This document shows positions 42,406 through 50,414 of a stretch of DNA of 64,000 bases, one piece after another. The notes under the pieces were generated by a model. That model was not told where the DNA came from, did no database searches, and saw only the letters and a list, made by a program, of their open reading frames with translations. The stretch is taken from NCBI GenBank assembly GCA_963761705.1, contig CAVXHK010000003.1:496001-560000 (forward strand). The letters run 5' to 3'. Source of the DNA: CAVVKW01 sp963761705. Lineage in GTDB: Bacteria > Verrucomicrobiota > Verrucomicrobiia > Chthoniobacterales > JAATET01. How positions within the stretch are numbered: the stretch's first letter is position 1; each line of letters begins with the position of its first letter. The position numbers were made by a program, and so were the translations under genes.

Positions 42406-42425
42406 GGTGCGACCCACTCGCTTTT

Positions 42426-42468
42426 AGCTGGAGCGGTGCTTCGATGAAGCGCTCATGGGTTCGATTGC
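42426..42468 (+). repeat. REP-like hairpin element, copy 2
   Basis: The copy reads agctggagcggtgcttcgat, then gaagcgctcatggg and ends tcgattgc. Stem GTGCTTC with GAAGCGC lies at 42436-42452 and keeps pairing through a G-U where copy 1 has G-C. It sits after the aminotransferase stop and before the convergent cutA, the same kind of site as the other two copies. Confidence 0.7.
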
Positions 42469-42522
42469 GACGGGGGGGAGCGCTCGGGTGCGAAGGGTGA
42501 CGAAACCTGTGGCGCGGCTTCC

Positions 42523-42843
42523 CTACGTTGGGGATGGGGTGCGGGCGCACCACTCGGCGTAAGCTTCCGCCGCGTTCGCGGTGAGAGTAAGAATTTCGGG
42601 GACCTCGTATGGATGAAGGTCGGCAATGCGAGCGGCGGCGGCGGTTGCGCGGCTGGGGCTCGTCTTGAAGAGGACGAGGAGCTCCTGGGTGTCGTGGACT
42701 TCGTCCTGCCAGACGTAGATCGAGCGGGTACCGCGGGTGATGGTGCCGCAGGCGATGAGGCCTTCGCGGAGGAGTGTGCGGATGGTGTCGGTCGCGTCCT
42801 CTTCGCGCTCGAAGGTCGAGAGGATGAGCGCGACCGCGGCCAC
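42523..42843 (-). CDS. cutA: CutA1 divalent cation tolerance protein
   Basis: A 106-residue protein of the CutA1 family, small trimeric proteins linked to copper tolerance in enterobacteria, with the core VALILSTFEREEDATDTIRT, REGLIACGTITRGTRSIYVW and LHPYEVPEILTL. The start is taken as GTG at 42843, one base after the mnmA stop, because the family begins right there; a longer upstream frame would overlap mnmA. The arrangement implies translational coupling with mnmA. The biochemical function of the family is not settled. Confidence 0.87.
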   Translation of the reverse strand: MAAVALILSTFEREEDATDTIRTLLREGLIACGTITRGTRSIYVWQDEVHDTQELLVLFKTSPSRATAAAARIADLHPYEVPEILTLTANAAEAYAEWCARTPSPT

Positions 42844-42844
42844 G

Positions 42845-43969
42845 TCAGGCGGCCAAGGCCGGGACGGGAGTCTGGAATTTGACCGTGGCCACTTCACGGC
42901 AGATCCAACCTCCGCCAATGACCCTGTCGCCGTCGTAGAGGACGGCGGCTTGGCCGGGGGTAACGGCACGCTGAGGCTCATGCAGTCGCACAAGATGGCG
43001 ACCGCCCTCGGCTGGTTCGACGGTGGCGGCAGTGCCGCCGTGGGCGTAGCGGATCTTGACCGTGACGTTGGTTGGCTCGGTCGGGGTGTCGGTGAGCCAG
43101 TTGACGTTGTCGATTTCGAAGGTCTCGCGGGTGAGTTCTTCGTCGGTGCCGATGATCACGCGGGAGTTGTCGGCGTCGATGTCGACGACATACATCGGGC
43201 GGGGTGAACCGCCGGGGAGACCTTTGCGTTGGCCGATGGTGAACATCTCGATGCCTTCGTGATCGCCGATGTGGTTGCCGGAGGTGTCGTAAATGCCGCC
43301 GCGGTGGAACTCGGTGTCGCCCAGGTGGGAGCGAAGGAAGGCCTTGTAGTCGTTGCCGGGAACGAAGCAGATCTCTTGGCTGTCGACCTTGTCGGCGACC
43401 TTGAGTCCGAGATCGCGGGCGATGGCGCGGATCTCGGGTTTGGTCATGCCACCGAGTGGAGTGACGGCGCGGGCGAGTTGCGATTTTTTGAGGCTGAAGA
43501 GGAAGTAAGACTGGTCCTTGTTGTCGTCGAGGCCCCGGCGGAGGACGGGGTCGGGTCCGTCGTGTTCGACGATGGCGTAGTGGCCCGTGGCGATGTATTC
43601 GGCACCGAGGGCGGCGGCTTTTTTCCAGAGGTTGCCGAACTTGAGCTTCTCGTTGCACATGACGCACGGGTTGGGCGTGCGGCCGGCACGGTATTCGCTC
43701 GAGAAATAGTCGATAACGAGTTTTTCGAACTGATCGGCTTCGTCGACGACGTAATGGGGGATGCTCAGAGAGTTGGCGACAGAACGAGCATCCGCGATGG
43801 CGGAGGGACCGCAGCATTTGTCTTCGGCACGGGAGATGCAGTCTTGCGGCCAGACTTTCATGGTGACGCCGATGACGTCCCAACCGTCCCGTTTGAGCAG
43901 GTGAGCGGTGACGCTCGAGTCGACGCCGCCGCTCATGCCGACGAGGATGCGTTTGCCGTTGCCTTTCAT
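42845..43969 (-). CDS. mnmA: tRNA-specific 2-thiouridylase
   Basis: A 374-residue enzyme that puts sulphur at position 2 of the wobble uridine in tRNAs for Lys, Glu and Gln. The PP-loop reads ILVGMSGGVDSSVTAHLL, and both catalytic cysteines are present, the first in TPNPCVMCNEKLKF and the second in SQEICFVPGNDY. The C-terminal beta-barrel carries GLPGGSPRPMYVVDIDAD. It is followed by cutA one base later. Length and motifs are those of a normal bacterial MnmA. Confidence 0.95.
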   Translation of the reverse strand: MKGNGKRILVGMSGGVDSSVTAHLLKRDGWDVIGVTMKVWPQDCISRAEDKCCGPSAIADARSVANSLSIPHYVVDEADQFEKLVIDYFSSEYRAGRTPNPCVMCNEKLKFGNLWKKAAALGAEYIATGHYAIVEHDGPDPVLRRGLDDNKDQSYFLFSLKKSQLARAVTPLGGMTKPEIRAIARDLGLKVADKVDSQEICFVPGNDYKAFLRSHLGDTEFHRGGIYDTSGNHIGDHEGIEMFTIGQRKGLPGGSPRPMYVVDIDADNSRVIIGTDEELTRETFEIDNVNWLTDTPTEPTNVTVKIRYAHGGTAATVEPAEGGRHLVRLHEPQRAVTPGQAAVLYDGDRVIGGGWICREVATVKFQTPVPALAA

Positions 43970-44078
43970 GTGGGCCGGACGGTAGCAGCGGGGTGGGCGG
44001 GGGTCAAATGGTGCGGGAGAGATGCGGCTTCGCCGGGGAGGGTTGGATCATCGGCGGGAAGCCGATGCCACGGCCGGA

Positions 44079-45611
44079 TCAACGAAGGTTTTGGAGCGTG
44101 GGGAGGCCGTAGGCTTGCTGGAGGCGATCCGCTTGGTCGTCGGCCTGCTTGGGGTCGAGGTAGATGACGCCCGGGTCGGAATCGAATTCGATCTTGTGGA
44201 AGCCGTTGACGGGTTGCTCGATGGCGTCGGCGACGTCGGCGAGGCTCTTGATCTCGTGATCGTTGACCTTGTTGACGACGATGGAGCCAAGATCTTCGTA
44301 GCCAAGGGTGGCGTCGCTGGGGAGGACCTGGCTCACGAAAACGATTTTCCCGCGGTCGGCGGGGAGTTCGTTTTGGAAGGCGTCGAGGTAGACGAGTCGT
44401 TGGGGGGCGTTGCTGCGCCAGTCGGATCCCCATTCTTCGAGGTAGGGGCGGGAGAGCTCCTGAAAAACAACTCCGCCGAGAACCAGATAGGGTGGCTGCT
44501 CGCCGGCAACGAAGGGTTCGCTGATGACGCTCGCCGGGTCTTGGGGCTCGAGTGGGAGGCTGATTTCGGTCCGTTGCCCGTCGCGGAGGATGGTGAGCGG
44601 GAGAGATTCCCTTCCGGCGGTAGCGTTGGAGACGAGGTTGCCGAACGAGATGCGCCCGAAGTCGTCGTCGCTGTAGTTCCCGTCGTCGTCGATGTCGTGG
44701 TTGTCGACGGCAAGAATGACGTCGCCCTTCCGGAGGGTCGATTTCTCGGCGGCACTGCCGTGGAGAATCTCAGAAACGTAGACGCCGGATTGGTCGGCGC
44801 TCATTTCGAGGTAGCGGCGAAATTGCGGGTCGCGGGTGGACGTGAAGGCGATGCCAGCGCGGGGGAAGGATTCGTAGGGTGAAATGGTGGCGCGCTCGAG
44901 GAAAGCGCGGATGATCGGCGACGGGAGGAGTGTGGCGGTCTGCGAGCGGGAGTCGTAACGCATCAGGAGACCGGCAAGGTCTTTGCCGTGAAAGACGGGA
45001 ACGGTGAAGCTGTTGTCGCGGTACTGGAGCGGGGCGCTCACGGCGTAGGACAGGAGGGAGATCCCATCCACTGGGTAACTGGATACCGTGATGGTCGTGA
45101 TGAGGCCGCCCGTGGTCGCGACGGCTCCGTTGCGCTCGAGTTGGGCGATGTCGACTTCGTCGCCGACGGCGAGCGGTGGAGCGAGACCGACGGGAGTGGC
45201 GTCCGCGAGGAATTCGGGATCGAGGGGGTGGAGGAGGGCGAGGTTCGCGGCGAAGTCGACGAGGCGGACTTCGGCGGATGTCTTCGCAGAGTCGGAGGCG
45301 CGCTCGATTTCGACGTAGGTGTGGTCATTGACGAGCTCGGCGGTCACGAGGACGTCGCCGCCGGTGATGACGGTGCCGATGCCGCGGCGGCTGTAGGCGG
45401 GACGCTTGACCCAGGGGCGGGTGAAGTTAAAGCGTTGGTTAGTCGAGTTAACACGGACGAACGAGGTGGCTGCGAGGTCGGTTGTGGTCGTTAGGGCCGC
45501 CGCGATGGACGCGGGCGCGGCGGCGTTGTCGTCCGGGGGCGGCGTGGAGAGGTCGGCCAGGGCGAGGCTCGCGGTAGCGAGGAGGATGCAGAGAGAGGTG
45601 GGACGGATCAC
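44079..45611 (-). CDS. HtrA-like PDZ pseudoprotease
   Basis: A 510-residue exported protein built like its upstream neighbour: signal peptide (LCILLATASLALAD), a trypsin-like beta-barrel and PDZ domains (SGVYVSEILHGSAAEKST; VVFQELSRPYLEEW). The catalytic histidine motif TNAHVV is replaced by LVTAELVND, the aspartate is kept in LVDFAANLALLHP, and the GNSGGP serine motif is replaced by YRDNSFTVPVF. So two of three catalytic motifs are gone and it should not cleave peptides. GTG at 45611 overlaps the stop of the active homologue (GTGA). It may bind substrates, or regulate or assemble with the active protease; this is inferred from the pairing. Confidence 0.82.
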   Translation of the reverse strand: MIRPTSLCILLATASLALADLSTPPPDDNAAAPASIAAALTTTTDLAATSFVRVNSTNQRFNFTRPWVKRPAYSRRGIGTVITGGDVLVTAELVNDHTYVEIERASDSAKTSAEVRLVDFAANLALLHPLDPEFLADATPVGLAPPLAVGDEVDIAQLERNGAVATTGGLITTITVSSYPVDGISLLSYAVSAPLQYRDNSFTVPVFHGKDLAGLLMRYDSRSQTATLLPSPIIRAFLERATISPYESFPRAGIAFTSTRDPQFRRYLEMSADQSGVYVSEILHGSAAEKSTLRKGDVILAVDNHDIDDDGNYSDDDFGRISFGNLVSNATAGRESLPLTILRDGQRTEISLPLEPQDPASVISEPFVAGEQPPYLVLGGVVFQELSRPYLEEWGSDWRSNAPQRLVYLDAFQNELPADRGKIVFVSQVLPSDATLGYEDLGSIVVNKVNDHEIKSLADVADAIEQPVNGFHKIEFDSDPGVIYLDPKQADDQADRLQQAYGLPTLQNLR

Positions 45612-47071
45612 GGCAGGAGATTCGATTCGGCGGGGACGGCGTAGCGGGTGAGAATGCGCTCGCGGGCGGCGGCGACGGCGGTGGCCTCGAGCACGAGCGG
45701 GCGGTTGGTGCCGGCGAACTCGATGACGTAGTCGTCGGCTACGGCGGCGAGGGCGTTGGACAGGTCCTCGAGGGTCTTGATTTTCGAACCGTTGACGGAA
45801 TCGACCATGGCACCCACAAATTCGGAAGCGTAGGCGTTGATCGGGTCGGAGAGAACGTTGCTGAGGATGACGATCTCGGGGTGATCTACGTAAAGGTTGT
45901 CGGCGAGGAAGAAGTCGTAAGTGTAGCGGGTGAGCTGGTTCGAGATGCTGTTCGCGGAAAGAAAATCCTCGTCGACCGGCTGAAAAAGGAGGCCGGCGAA
46001 CAGGACGTAACGCGGGCGGACGTCGTATTTGTTCGCGAAGAGATTGTGAGGGAAAGGTTCGCTGAGTTCGACGTCGAGCCGGAGAGGCTTGCCGTCGCGG
46101 AGGACGTCGAGGTGGACGTTGTCGCCGCGAAGGCTGCGCTCGACGATCTCGGGCATCTGAACGGTGCCGCCATCGAGTTCAACCGTGCCGTCCATCGCGA
46201 CGGGAAGGTCCTGGATGGCGGTGATGACGTCGCCTGGTTCGACGATGCCGTCGGCGGAGCCTCCGCCGAAGACGGTGCCGACGAGGACGCCAACGTTGTC
46301 GTCGCCGAGGCCGAGGGCGCGGCGGGCGGCGGGGTTGAAGAGGGGTGAATAGGTCAGGGCGAGGTCGACGTAGTGGTCGTAGGAGCCGTCTTCGATGTCG
46401 GTGAGGAAGCGTTTCACGACGGGAGTCGGAATCATGTAGCCGGTGTTTTGCGCGACGTCTCCGCTGTAGCCTTGGAACGCAACGCCGACGACTTTGCCGT
46501 CCTGCATGACGGGACCGCCGCTGTTTCCCGGGTTAATGGCTGCGTCGATCTGGATGACGAGGTGCGAATCGGCTCCGGAGTGACTGTATTCCTGAAAGTC
46601 GATGCGCGAGACGACGCCGCGGGTGACGGACGGGCGCTCGCCGCCGATGGGGTAGCCGTAGACACTCACGGTTGACTCGATGTCGGGGATGCCGCCGAAC
46701 TCCAGCGCGACGGTGTCGTCGAAAAAGGTGGGGTCTTGCGGTTGGAGGATGGCGAGGTCGCAGTCGTGGGCGACGAAGAGGACGCTGGCTTCGTAGGGAC
46801 GGGGGTCGCCTTCCTTGGTGATGGAAATGAAGCGCGGGTCACTCACGACGTGGGCGTTGGTCATGATGCGGTTGCCGCTGATGACAAAGCCAGCGCCGAC
46901 GCCCTGCGAGACGCCCCCGGCATTCCACGGCACGCGGTAGTCGGGGGATTGGCCGACGGACTGAATGCGAACGAGGCTGCGGCGGATGAGTTCGGGCTCG
47001 GCGGCGGAGGCGGGGCGGGAGGGAAAGGAGGCGGTTAGCGCCAGGGCGATCAGGACAAGGGAGCTGCGCAT
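45608..47071 (-). CDS. HtrA/Deg-like trypsin-type serine protease with PDZ domain
   Basis: A 487-residue exported protease. A signal peptide (SLVLIALALTASFPSRPASA) precedes a chymotrypsin fold with the full triad: His in NRIMTNAHVVSDP, Asp in VAHDCDLAILQPQ and Ser in INPGNSGGPVMQDG. PDZ-type sequence follows (NVGVLVGTVFGGGSADGIVE; EPGDVITAIQDLPV), then a second degenerate PDZ-like region with DSVNGSKIKTLEDLSN. The overall layout resembles the plant Deg9-type proteases more than bacterial DegP. Its stop overlaps the start of the inactive homologue. It likely works in the periplasm. Confidence 0.9.
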   Translation of the reverse strand: MRSSLVLIALALTASFPSRPASAAEPELIRRSLVRIQSVGQSPDYRVPWNAGGVSQGVGAGFVISGNRIMTNAHVVSDPRFISITKEGDPRPYEASVLFVAHDCDLAILQPQDPTFFDDTVALEFGGIPDIESTVSVYGYPIGGERPSVTRGVVSRIDFQEYSHSGADSHLVIQIDAAINPGNSGGPVMQDGKVVGVAFQGYSGDVAQNTGYMIPTPVVKRFLTDIEDGSYDHYVDLALTYSPLFNPAARRALGLGDDNVGVLVGTVFGGGSADGIVEPGDVITAIQDLPVAMDGTVELDGGTVQMPEIVERSLRGDNVHLDVLRDGKPLRLDVELSEPFPHNLFANKYDVRPRYVLFAGLLFQPVDEDFLSANSISNQLTRYTYDFFLADNLYVDHPEIVILSNVLSDPINAYASEFVGAMVDSVNGSKIKTLEDLSNALAAVADDYVIEFAGTNRPLVLEATAVAAARERILTRYAVPAESNLLP

Positions 47072-47189
47072 GAAAAACGAATGTTCGCGGGCCGCGGGTT
47101 GGAAACAATTTCGCCGCGGTGGGTGAATCCCGTCACTGATAGCCGAGCGGCGAAGAGTTGCAAGCGGGCGGTTGCGGGGGTGAGTCGGC

Positions 47190-47954
47190 TCAGAGGGAGT
47201 CGATGTCGTCGAAACGATCGACGCGGAAAGTTGATTTCCGCTTGCCGCCTGGGCGGATGCTGGAGGGCGGGTTCGAACGCTCTTCGTTTTTCGCGGTGCT
47301 CACGTCGGGTTCGTCACTGCGTTCAGCGTCGACGACTCGGTTGTCGCCGAAGGTATTAATGGCGATGAGTTCGCTGCGTTTGCCTCCCGGGGTCTGGCGG
47401 CGCTGGGCGATGAAGGGGGTCGGGTCAATGTAGTTTTCCAAGCCTCGGCTGAAGGCGAAGCGGTTCATCCCGATGTTGAGATTTTTGCGCATCTCGAAGT
47501 GGAGGTGGGCGGGATACATGCCGCGATTTGACCCGATGGTGCCGAGTTGCTCGCCGCGCGCGAGCTGCTGGCCGACTTTCACGTCGATCCGATCGAGGTG
47601 GGTGTACATTGAGTCGATGGTGACGAGTTTTTTTCCTTCGAGGTAGATGTGGCGGATGATGACGGATTTCCCCCAGCTGCTGCGCATGTCCCTCGCGAAG
47701 ACGACCATGCCGTGGCCGATGTTCCAGACGGGGTCGCCGAGGTCGGAGTTGCCGCCGTTGATGCCGTTCCAGTCTTCGCCGAGGTGGCCATTGGGGCGGA
47801 AGCCGCGCGCTTTGTAGTAGTTTTCGGCGTCGGGCTTACCAACGGGGAAATCGAAGCCGTCGGCCAGGCGGACCCGGGCTTGCTGCTCGCCCGGGGCCGC
47901 GACGAGCGCGGCGACGAGCGCCAAGAGCGCGAACCAGAACCATGACTTTCGCAT
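47190..47954 (-). CDS. M23 (LytM) family metallopeptidase
   Basis: A 254-residue exported protein with signal peptide (WFALLALVAALVAAPGEQQA). The zinc peptidase core shows HLGEDWNGI (HxxxD), YTHLDRIDVKVGQQLARGE and the HxH motif PAHLHFEMRKN, so all metal and catalytic residues are present. Members of this family cut peptide cross-links in peptidoglycan. A charged, Ser/Arg-rich tail of about 60 residues follows (AERSDEPDVSTAKNEE). It is 118 bases upstream of the HtrA-type pair on the same strand and may share their transcript. Confidence 0.9.
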   Translation of the reverse strand: MRKSWFWFALLALVAALVAAPGEQQARVRLADGFDFPVGKPDAENYYKARGFRPNGHLGEDWNGINGGNSDLGDPVWNIGHGMVVFARDMRSSWGKSVIIRHIYLEGKKLVTIDSMYTHLDRIDVKVGQQLARGEQLGTIGSNRGMYPAHLHFEMRKNLNIGMNRFAFSRGLENYIDPTPFIAQRRQTPGGKRSELIAINTFGDNRVVDAERSDEPDVSTAKNEERSNPPSSIRPGGKRKSTFRVDRFDDIDSL

Positions 47955-48017
47955 ACGGCTGGAGAGTAGGTTGGGGGCTGGCCGGCTGCAAGTGCCGGGG
48001 ATTGCGGTGCGGTGCGG

Positions 48018-48044
48018 GCCGCGGGGACGAGTTGTCCCCGCGGC
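48018..48044 (-). terminator. Perfect 11-bp hairpin after the DUF6941 gene
   Basis: GCCGCGGGGAC and GTCCCCGCGGC pair completely around a five-base loop, beginning inside the stop codon of the DUF6941 gene. There is no T run on either strand, so a rho-independent terminator is not certain; it could be an extragenic repeat with a blocking role. Confidence 0.5.
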
Positions 48045-48427
48045 TATTTGGGTTGGACTAGGATGACGGCGAGGGGGACGCGGAGCTGGAACTCGTTGTC
48101 GAGGTGGACTTCGATGGTGTGGAGACCGGCTTCCTCGAAGCGTAGGCCGCCGAAGACGTGGACGTTCGTGGCGTTGGCGGTCATCTCCGGGAGTTGAAAA
48201 TCGACGTGAAACTCCGCGAGTTTCGTCTCGTCATCGGGGGCGATGATGGCGGCGCGTTGGCGGAAACTTCCCTCTCCGCCGCACCAGCGAGTCCACAGGC
48301 AGAGCTTGAAAAATGCAATCGGAAGGCTTTGCGCCGGGATCGCGGTGATCACGCCGACGAGCGTTTGCTGGCCGCTGGCCTCGGCTCGGACGTCCTCGCA
48401 GAGAACGCAGGCTTGGAGGTCGGGCAG
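48044..48427 (-). CDS. DUF6941 protein with non-standard start
   Basis: The frame gives about 127 residues of a DUF6941-like beta-sandwich protein. The N-terminal LPDLQACVLCEDVRAEASGQ and QQTLVGVITAI are typical of the family start, and the end is LRFEEAGLHTIEVHLDN with RVPLAVILVQ. These first 25 residues lie upstream of the first standard start codon (GTG at 48352), and in that stretch no ATG, GTG or TTG is in frame. The family start falls at CTG (48427) or ATT (48430). A leader that resembles the one before the aldo/keto reductase gene lies at 48442-48469. Function unknown. The CTG position is given here. Confidence 0.65.
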   Translation of the reverse strand: MPDLQACVLCEDVRAEASGQQTLVGVITAIPAQSLPIAFFKLCLWTRWCGGEGSFRQRAAIIAPDDETKLAEFHVDFQLPEMTANATNVHVFGGLRFEEAGLHTIEVHLDNEFQLRVPLAVILVQPK

Positions 48428-48441
48428 AATGGTGGGGGAAG

Positions 48442-48469
48442 TTTCGATTTGAGAGTCTCGATTTCCGAG
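48442..48469. repeat. 28-bp leader repeat, copy 1
   Basis: Aligned without gaps, 24 of 28 bases are the same as in 58413-58440. The + strand begins tttcgatttgagagtctcg. In both places the repeat is a few bases upstream of a minus-strand coding region, here 12-15 bases before the proposed start of the DUF6941 gene. Confidence 0.55.
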
Positions 48470-48472
48470 TGG

Positions 48473-49318
48473 TTAGAAGGTGAGCAATCCGGAGAGGAGG
48501 AGGGCGGCGACAACGAGTGCGAGAGCGATGCGGTAGTAGCCGAAAATTGCGAGACCGTGGCGATTGAGATATCCGACCATCCATCTGACCGCGAGGACGG
48601 CGCTGATCCAACCGGCAATGAGACCGAGGATGAGCGGGAGGACGCCGAAGCTCTCAAGCATCTCGCTCCCGTGTTTGAGGCCGTCGTAAGCGGTCGCGGC
48701 GGTGAGGGTGAGGAGACCGAGCAAAAAACTGAACTCGACGGCGGCAGCGAGGTTGAGTCCGACGGCGAGACCTCCGAGGATGGTGACGAGACTGCGGCTC
48801 GTGCCGGGCCACATGGCGAGGCATTGAATGAAGCCGATGATGAGCGCTCCCTTCCACGTGAGCTCGGCGATACCCGCGAGACTCCCGGGCGTCTCGGGTG
48901 AACGTTTGCGCCAGGCGGCTACGACGAGAATGACGATGCCGCCGACGAACCACGCTGCGACGGTCGGCCAGAGCCCCCAGGCGTCGCCGCCGAAGAGGTA
49001 CTTCTTGATCGAGTCCTCGAGGAGGAGCCCGACGACTGCGGCGGGCAGGAAGGCGGCGACGACGTTGACCCCGAGCTGGAAGCCCTCCGGGTTGCGACCG
49101 AGCGCTCCTTCGGCCATCTGGCGGACGCGTCCGAAATAAAGGCCGAGGACAGCGAGGATCGCGCCGAACTGGATGCAGATCGCGAAAGCGTCGGCGGACG
49201 CGTTCGACTCGATCCCGAGCAAGCGCTGGGTGAGGATGAGATGCCCAGTGGAGCTTACCGGGAGGTATTCCGTCAGTCCTTCAACGAGGCCGAGGACTAC
49301 GGCCTGCCACCATTCCAT
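48473..49318 (-). CDS. uppP: Undecaprenyl-diphosphatase (UppP/BacA type)
   Basis: A 281-residue membrane phosphatase that recycles undecaprenyl pyrophosphate, the lipid carrier for cell-wall synthesis. The first signature LGLVEGLTEYLPVSSTGHLI and the second GTSRSLVTILGGL are both present in the expected places, and about eight membrane segments are predicted. ATG at 49318 has no Shine-Dalgarno sequence. It ends just upstream of the DUF6941 gene; glnB lies upstream on the same strand with a 51-base gap. Confidence 0.94.
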   Translation of the reverse strand: MEWWQAVVLGLVEGLTEYLPVSSTGHLILTQRLLGIESNASADAFAICIQFGAILAVLGLYFGRVRQMAEGALGRNPEGFQLGVNVVAAFLPAAVVGLLLEDSIKKYLFGGDAWGLWPTVAAWFVGGIVILVVAAWRKRSPETPGSLAGIAELTWKGALIIGFIQCLAMWPGTSRSLVTILGGLAVGLNLAAAVEFSFLLGLLTLTAATAYDGLKHGSEMLESFGVLPLILGLIAGWISAVLAVRWMVGYLNRHGLAIFGYYRIALALVVAALLLSGLLTF

Positions 49319-49369
49319 ATTGGACGACGCCCGGGGCGCGGCGGGCGCCGCGCGGAGGGCGAGTGGTCT

Positions 49370-49708
49370 CTAGATCGCGTCTTCGCCCGTCTCGTCGGTG
49401 CGAATGCGGATCGCGGTCTCGATGGGAAGAACGAAGATCTTGCCGTCACCGATCTTGCCGGTCTTTGCCGCAGCAGCGATGGCTTCGACAGTCTTGGCGA
49501 CGGTCTCGTCACCGACGACGATTTCGAATTTCACCTTGGGAAGAAAGTCGACGGTGTATTCGCTGCCGCGATAGATTTCGGTGTGACCTTTCTGGCGGCC
49601 AAAGCCTTTGACCTCGCTGACGGTCATCCCCTCGATGCCGATTTCGGCCAGGGCCTCTTTCACGTCTTCCATCTTGAAAGGTTTAATAATCGCCTCAATC
49701 TTCTTCAT
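49370..49708 (-). CDS. glnB: Nitrogen regulatory protein PII
   Basis: A 112-residue PII protein, the trimeric sensor of 2-oxoglutarate and ATP/ADP that controls nitrogen assimilation. MKKIEAIIKPFKMEDVKEAL opens the domain, the T-loop tyrosine for uridylylation is in KGHTEIYRGSEYTVDF, and the C-loop reads GKIGDGKIFVLPIE. ATG at 49708 is used, as homology starts there. The ammonium transporter amtB usually paired with glnK is not adjacent, so glnB is the safer name. It is divergent from the DUF2062 gene. Confidence 0.93.
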   Translation of the reverse strand: MKKIEAIIKPFKMEDVKEALAEIGIEGMTVSEVKGFGRQKGHTEIYRGSEYTVDFLPKVKFEIVVGDETVAKTVEAIAAAAKTGKIGDGKIFVLPIETAIRIRTDETGEDAI

Positions 49709-49800
49709 ATAATGACGCTTGCTACAGGGATCTCGGCGGAGTGGCAAGGCGGGAAAGCGATTGATAAAGGGAAACATCCGGTGCTGAATCCGCAGCTCTC

Positions 49801-50364
49801 GTGAAACCACATCTTTGGCGACGCTCGTCGGTCGGCAAATGGCTCCGCCATTTTCCCCGCATTAAACACCTGCGCGGCTCCTGGTTGCACCGGTGGGTCG
49901 GCGACCGCTTGCTCGATCCTAGCCTCTGGCAACCGGAACGGGAGCCCATGGCCAGGGGCTTCGCGGTCGGTGGATTTCTTTCGATGCTGCCGATTCCGTT
50001 TCAGAGTTTGCCCGCGTCGGCGGTCGCCATCGCGGGTCGGATGAACGTGCCCGCCGCGCTGCTGGGTTGCTGGGTGACTAATCCGGTGACGATGGGATTC
50101 ATCTGGGTCGTTCAGCTGCAGATTGGTTTTTTCCTACTCGGCCGGGAGACTCCTTGGCGGCTGCTCCGCGATCATTCGGTTTGGGATGTCGTGAGAATGT
50201 CGCCGTGGCCGATGTTGATCGGGACGGTAGTGACGGCTCCCATCGCGGCGGTGATCTGCTATTTTTTCGCACGGATCGTTTATGATTTGGTGATTCTCGC
50301 CATCAGCAAGAGTGCTGAGCGCCGGAAGCGGCGGCTGCGAAATCTGGTGAAGCGGCGGCGATAA
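49801..50364 (+). CDS. DUF2062 membrane protein
   Basis: A 187-residue protein of the DUF2062 family. A basic N-terminus (WRRSSVGKWLRHFPRIKHLR) is followed by two or three hydrophobic regions with ARGFAVGGFLSMLPIPFQSL and CWVTNPVTMGFIWVV, which are the family hallmarks, and a very basic tail (AERRKRRLRNLVKRRR). The family is widespread, sometimes near glycosyltransferases, and lacks a firm function. GTG at 49801 is the start, divergent from glnB with about 90 bases between. A FAD-linked oxidase gene follows after 50 bases. Confidence 0.82.
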   Translation: MKPHLWRRSSVGKWLRHFPRIKHLRGSWLHRWVGDRLLDPSLWQPEREPMARGFAVGGFLSMLPIPFQSLPASAVAIAGRMNVPAALLGCWVTNPVTMGFIWVVQLQIGFFLLGRETPWRLLRDHSVWDVVRMSPWPMLIGTVVTAPIAAVICYFFARIVYDLVILAISKSAERRKRRLRNLVKRRR

Positions 50365-50414
50365 CGGAGAGCAAGGTGCGCTTTACGAAGCGGGATATTT
50401 GCGGATAGTGCGGC

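Noticed and set aside
47271..47290. gggttcgaac motif as a possible tRNA T-loop
   Set aside because: It lies within the M23 peptidase gene and no acceptor, D or anticodon stems can be built around it.
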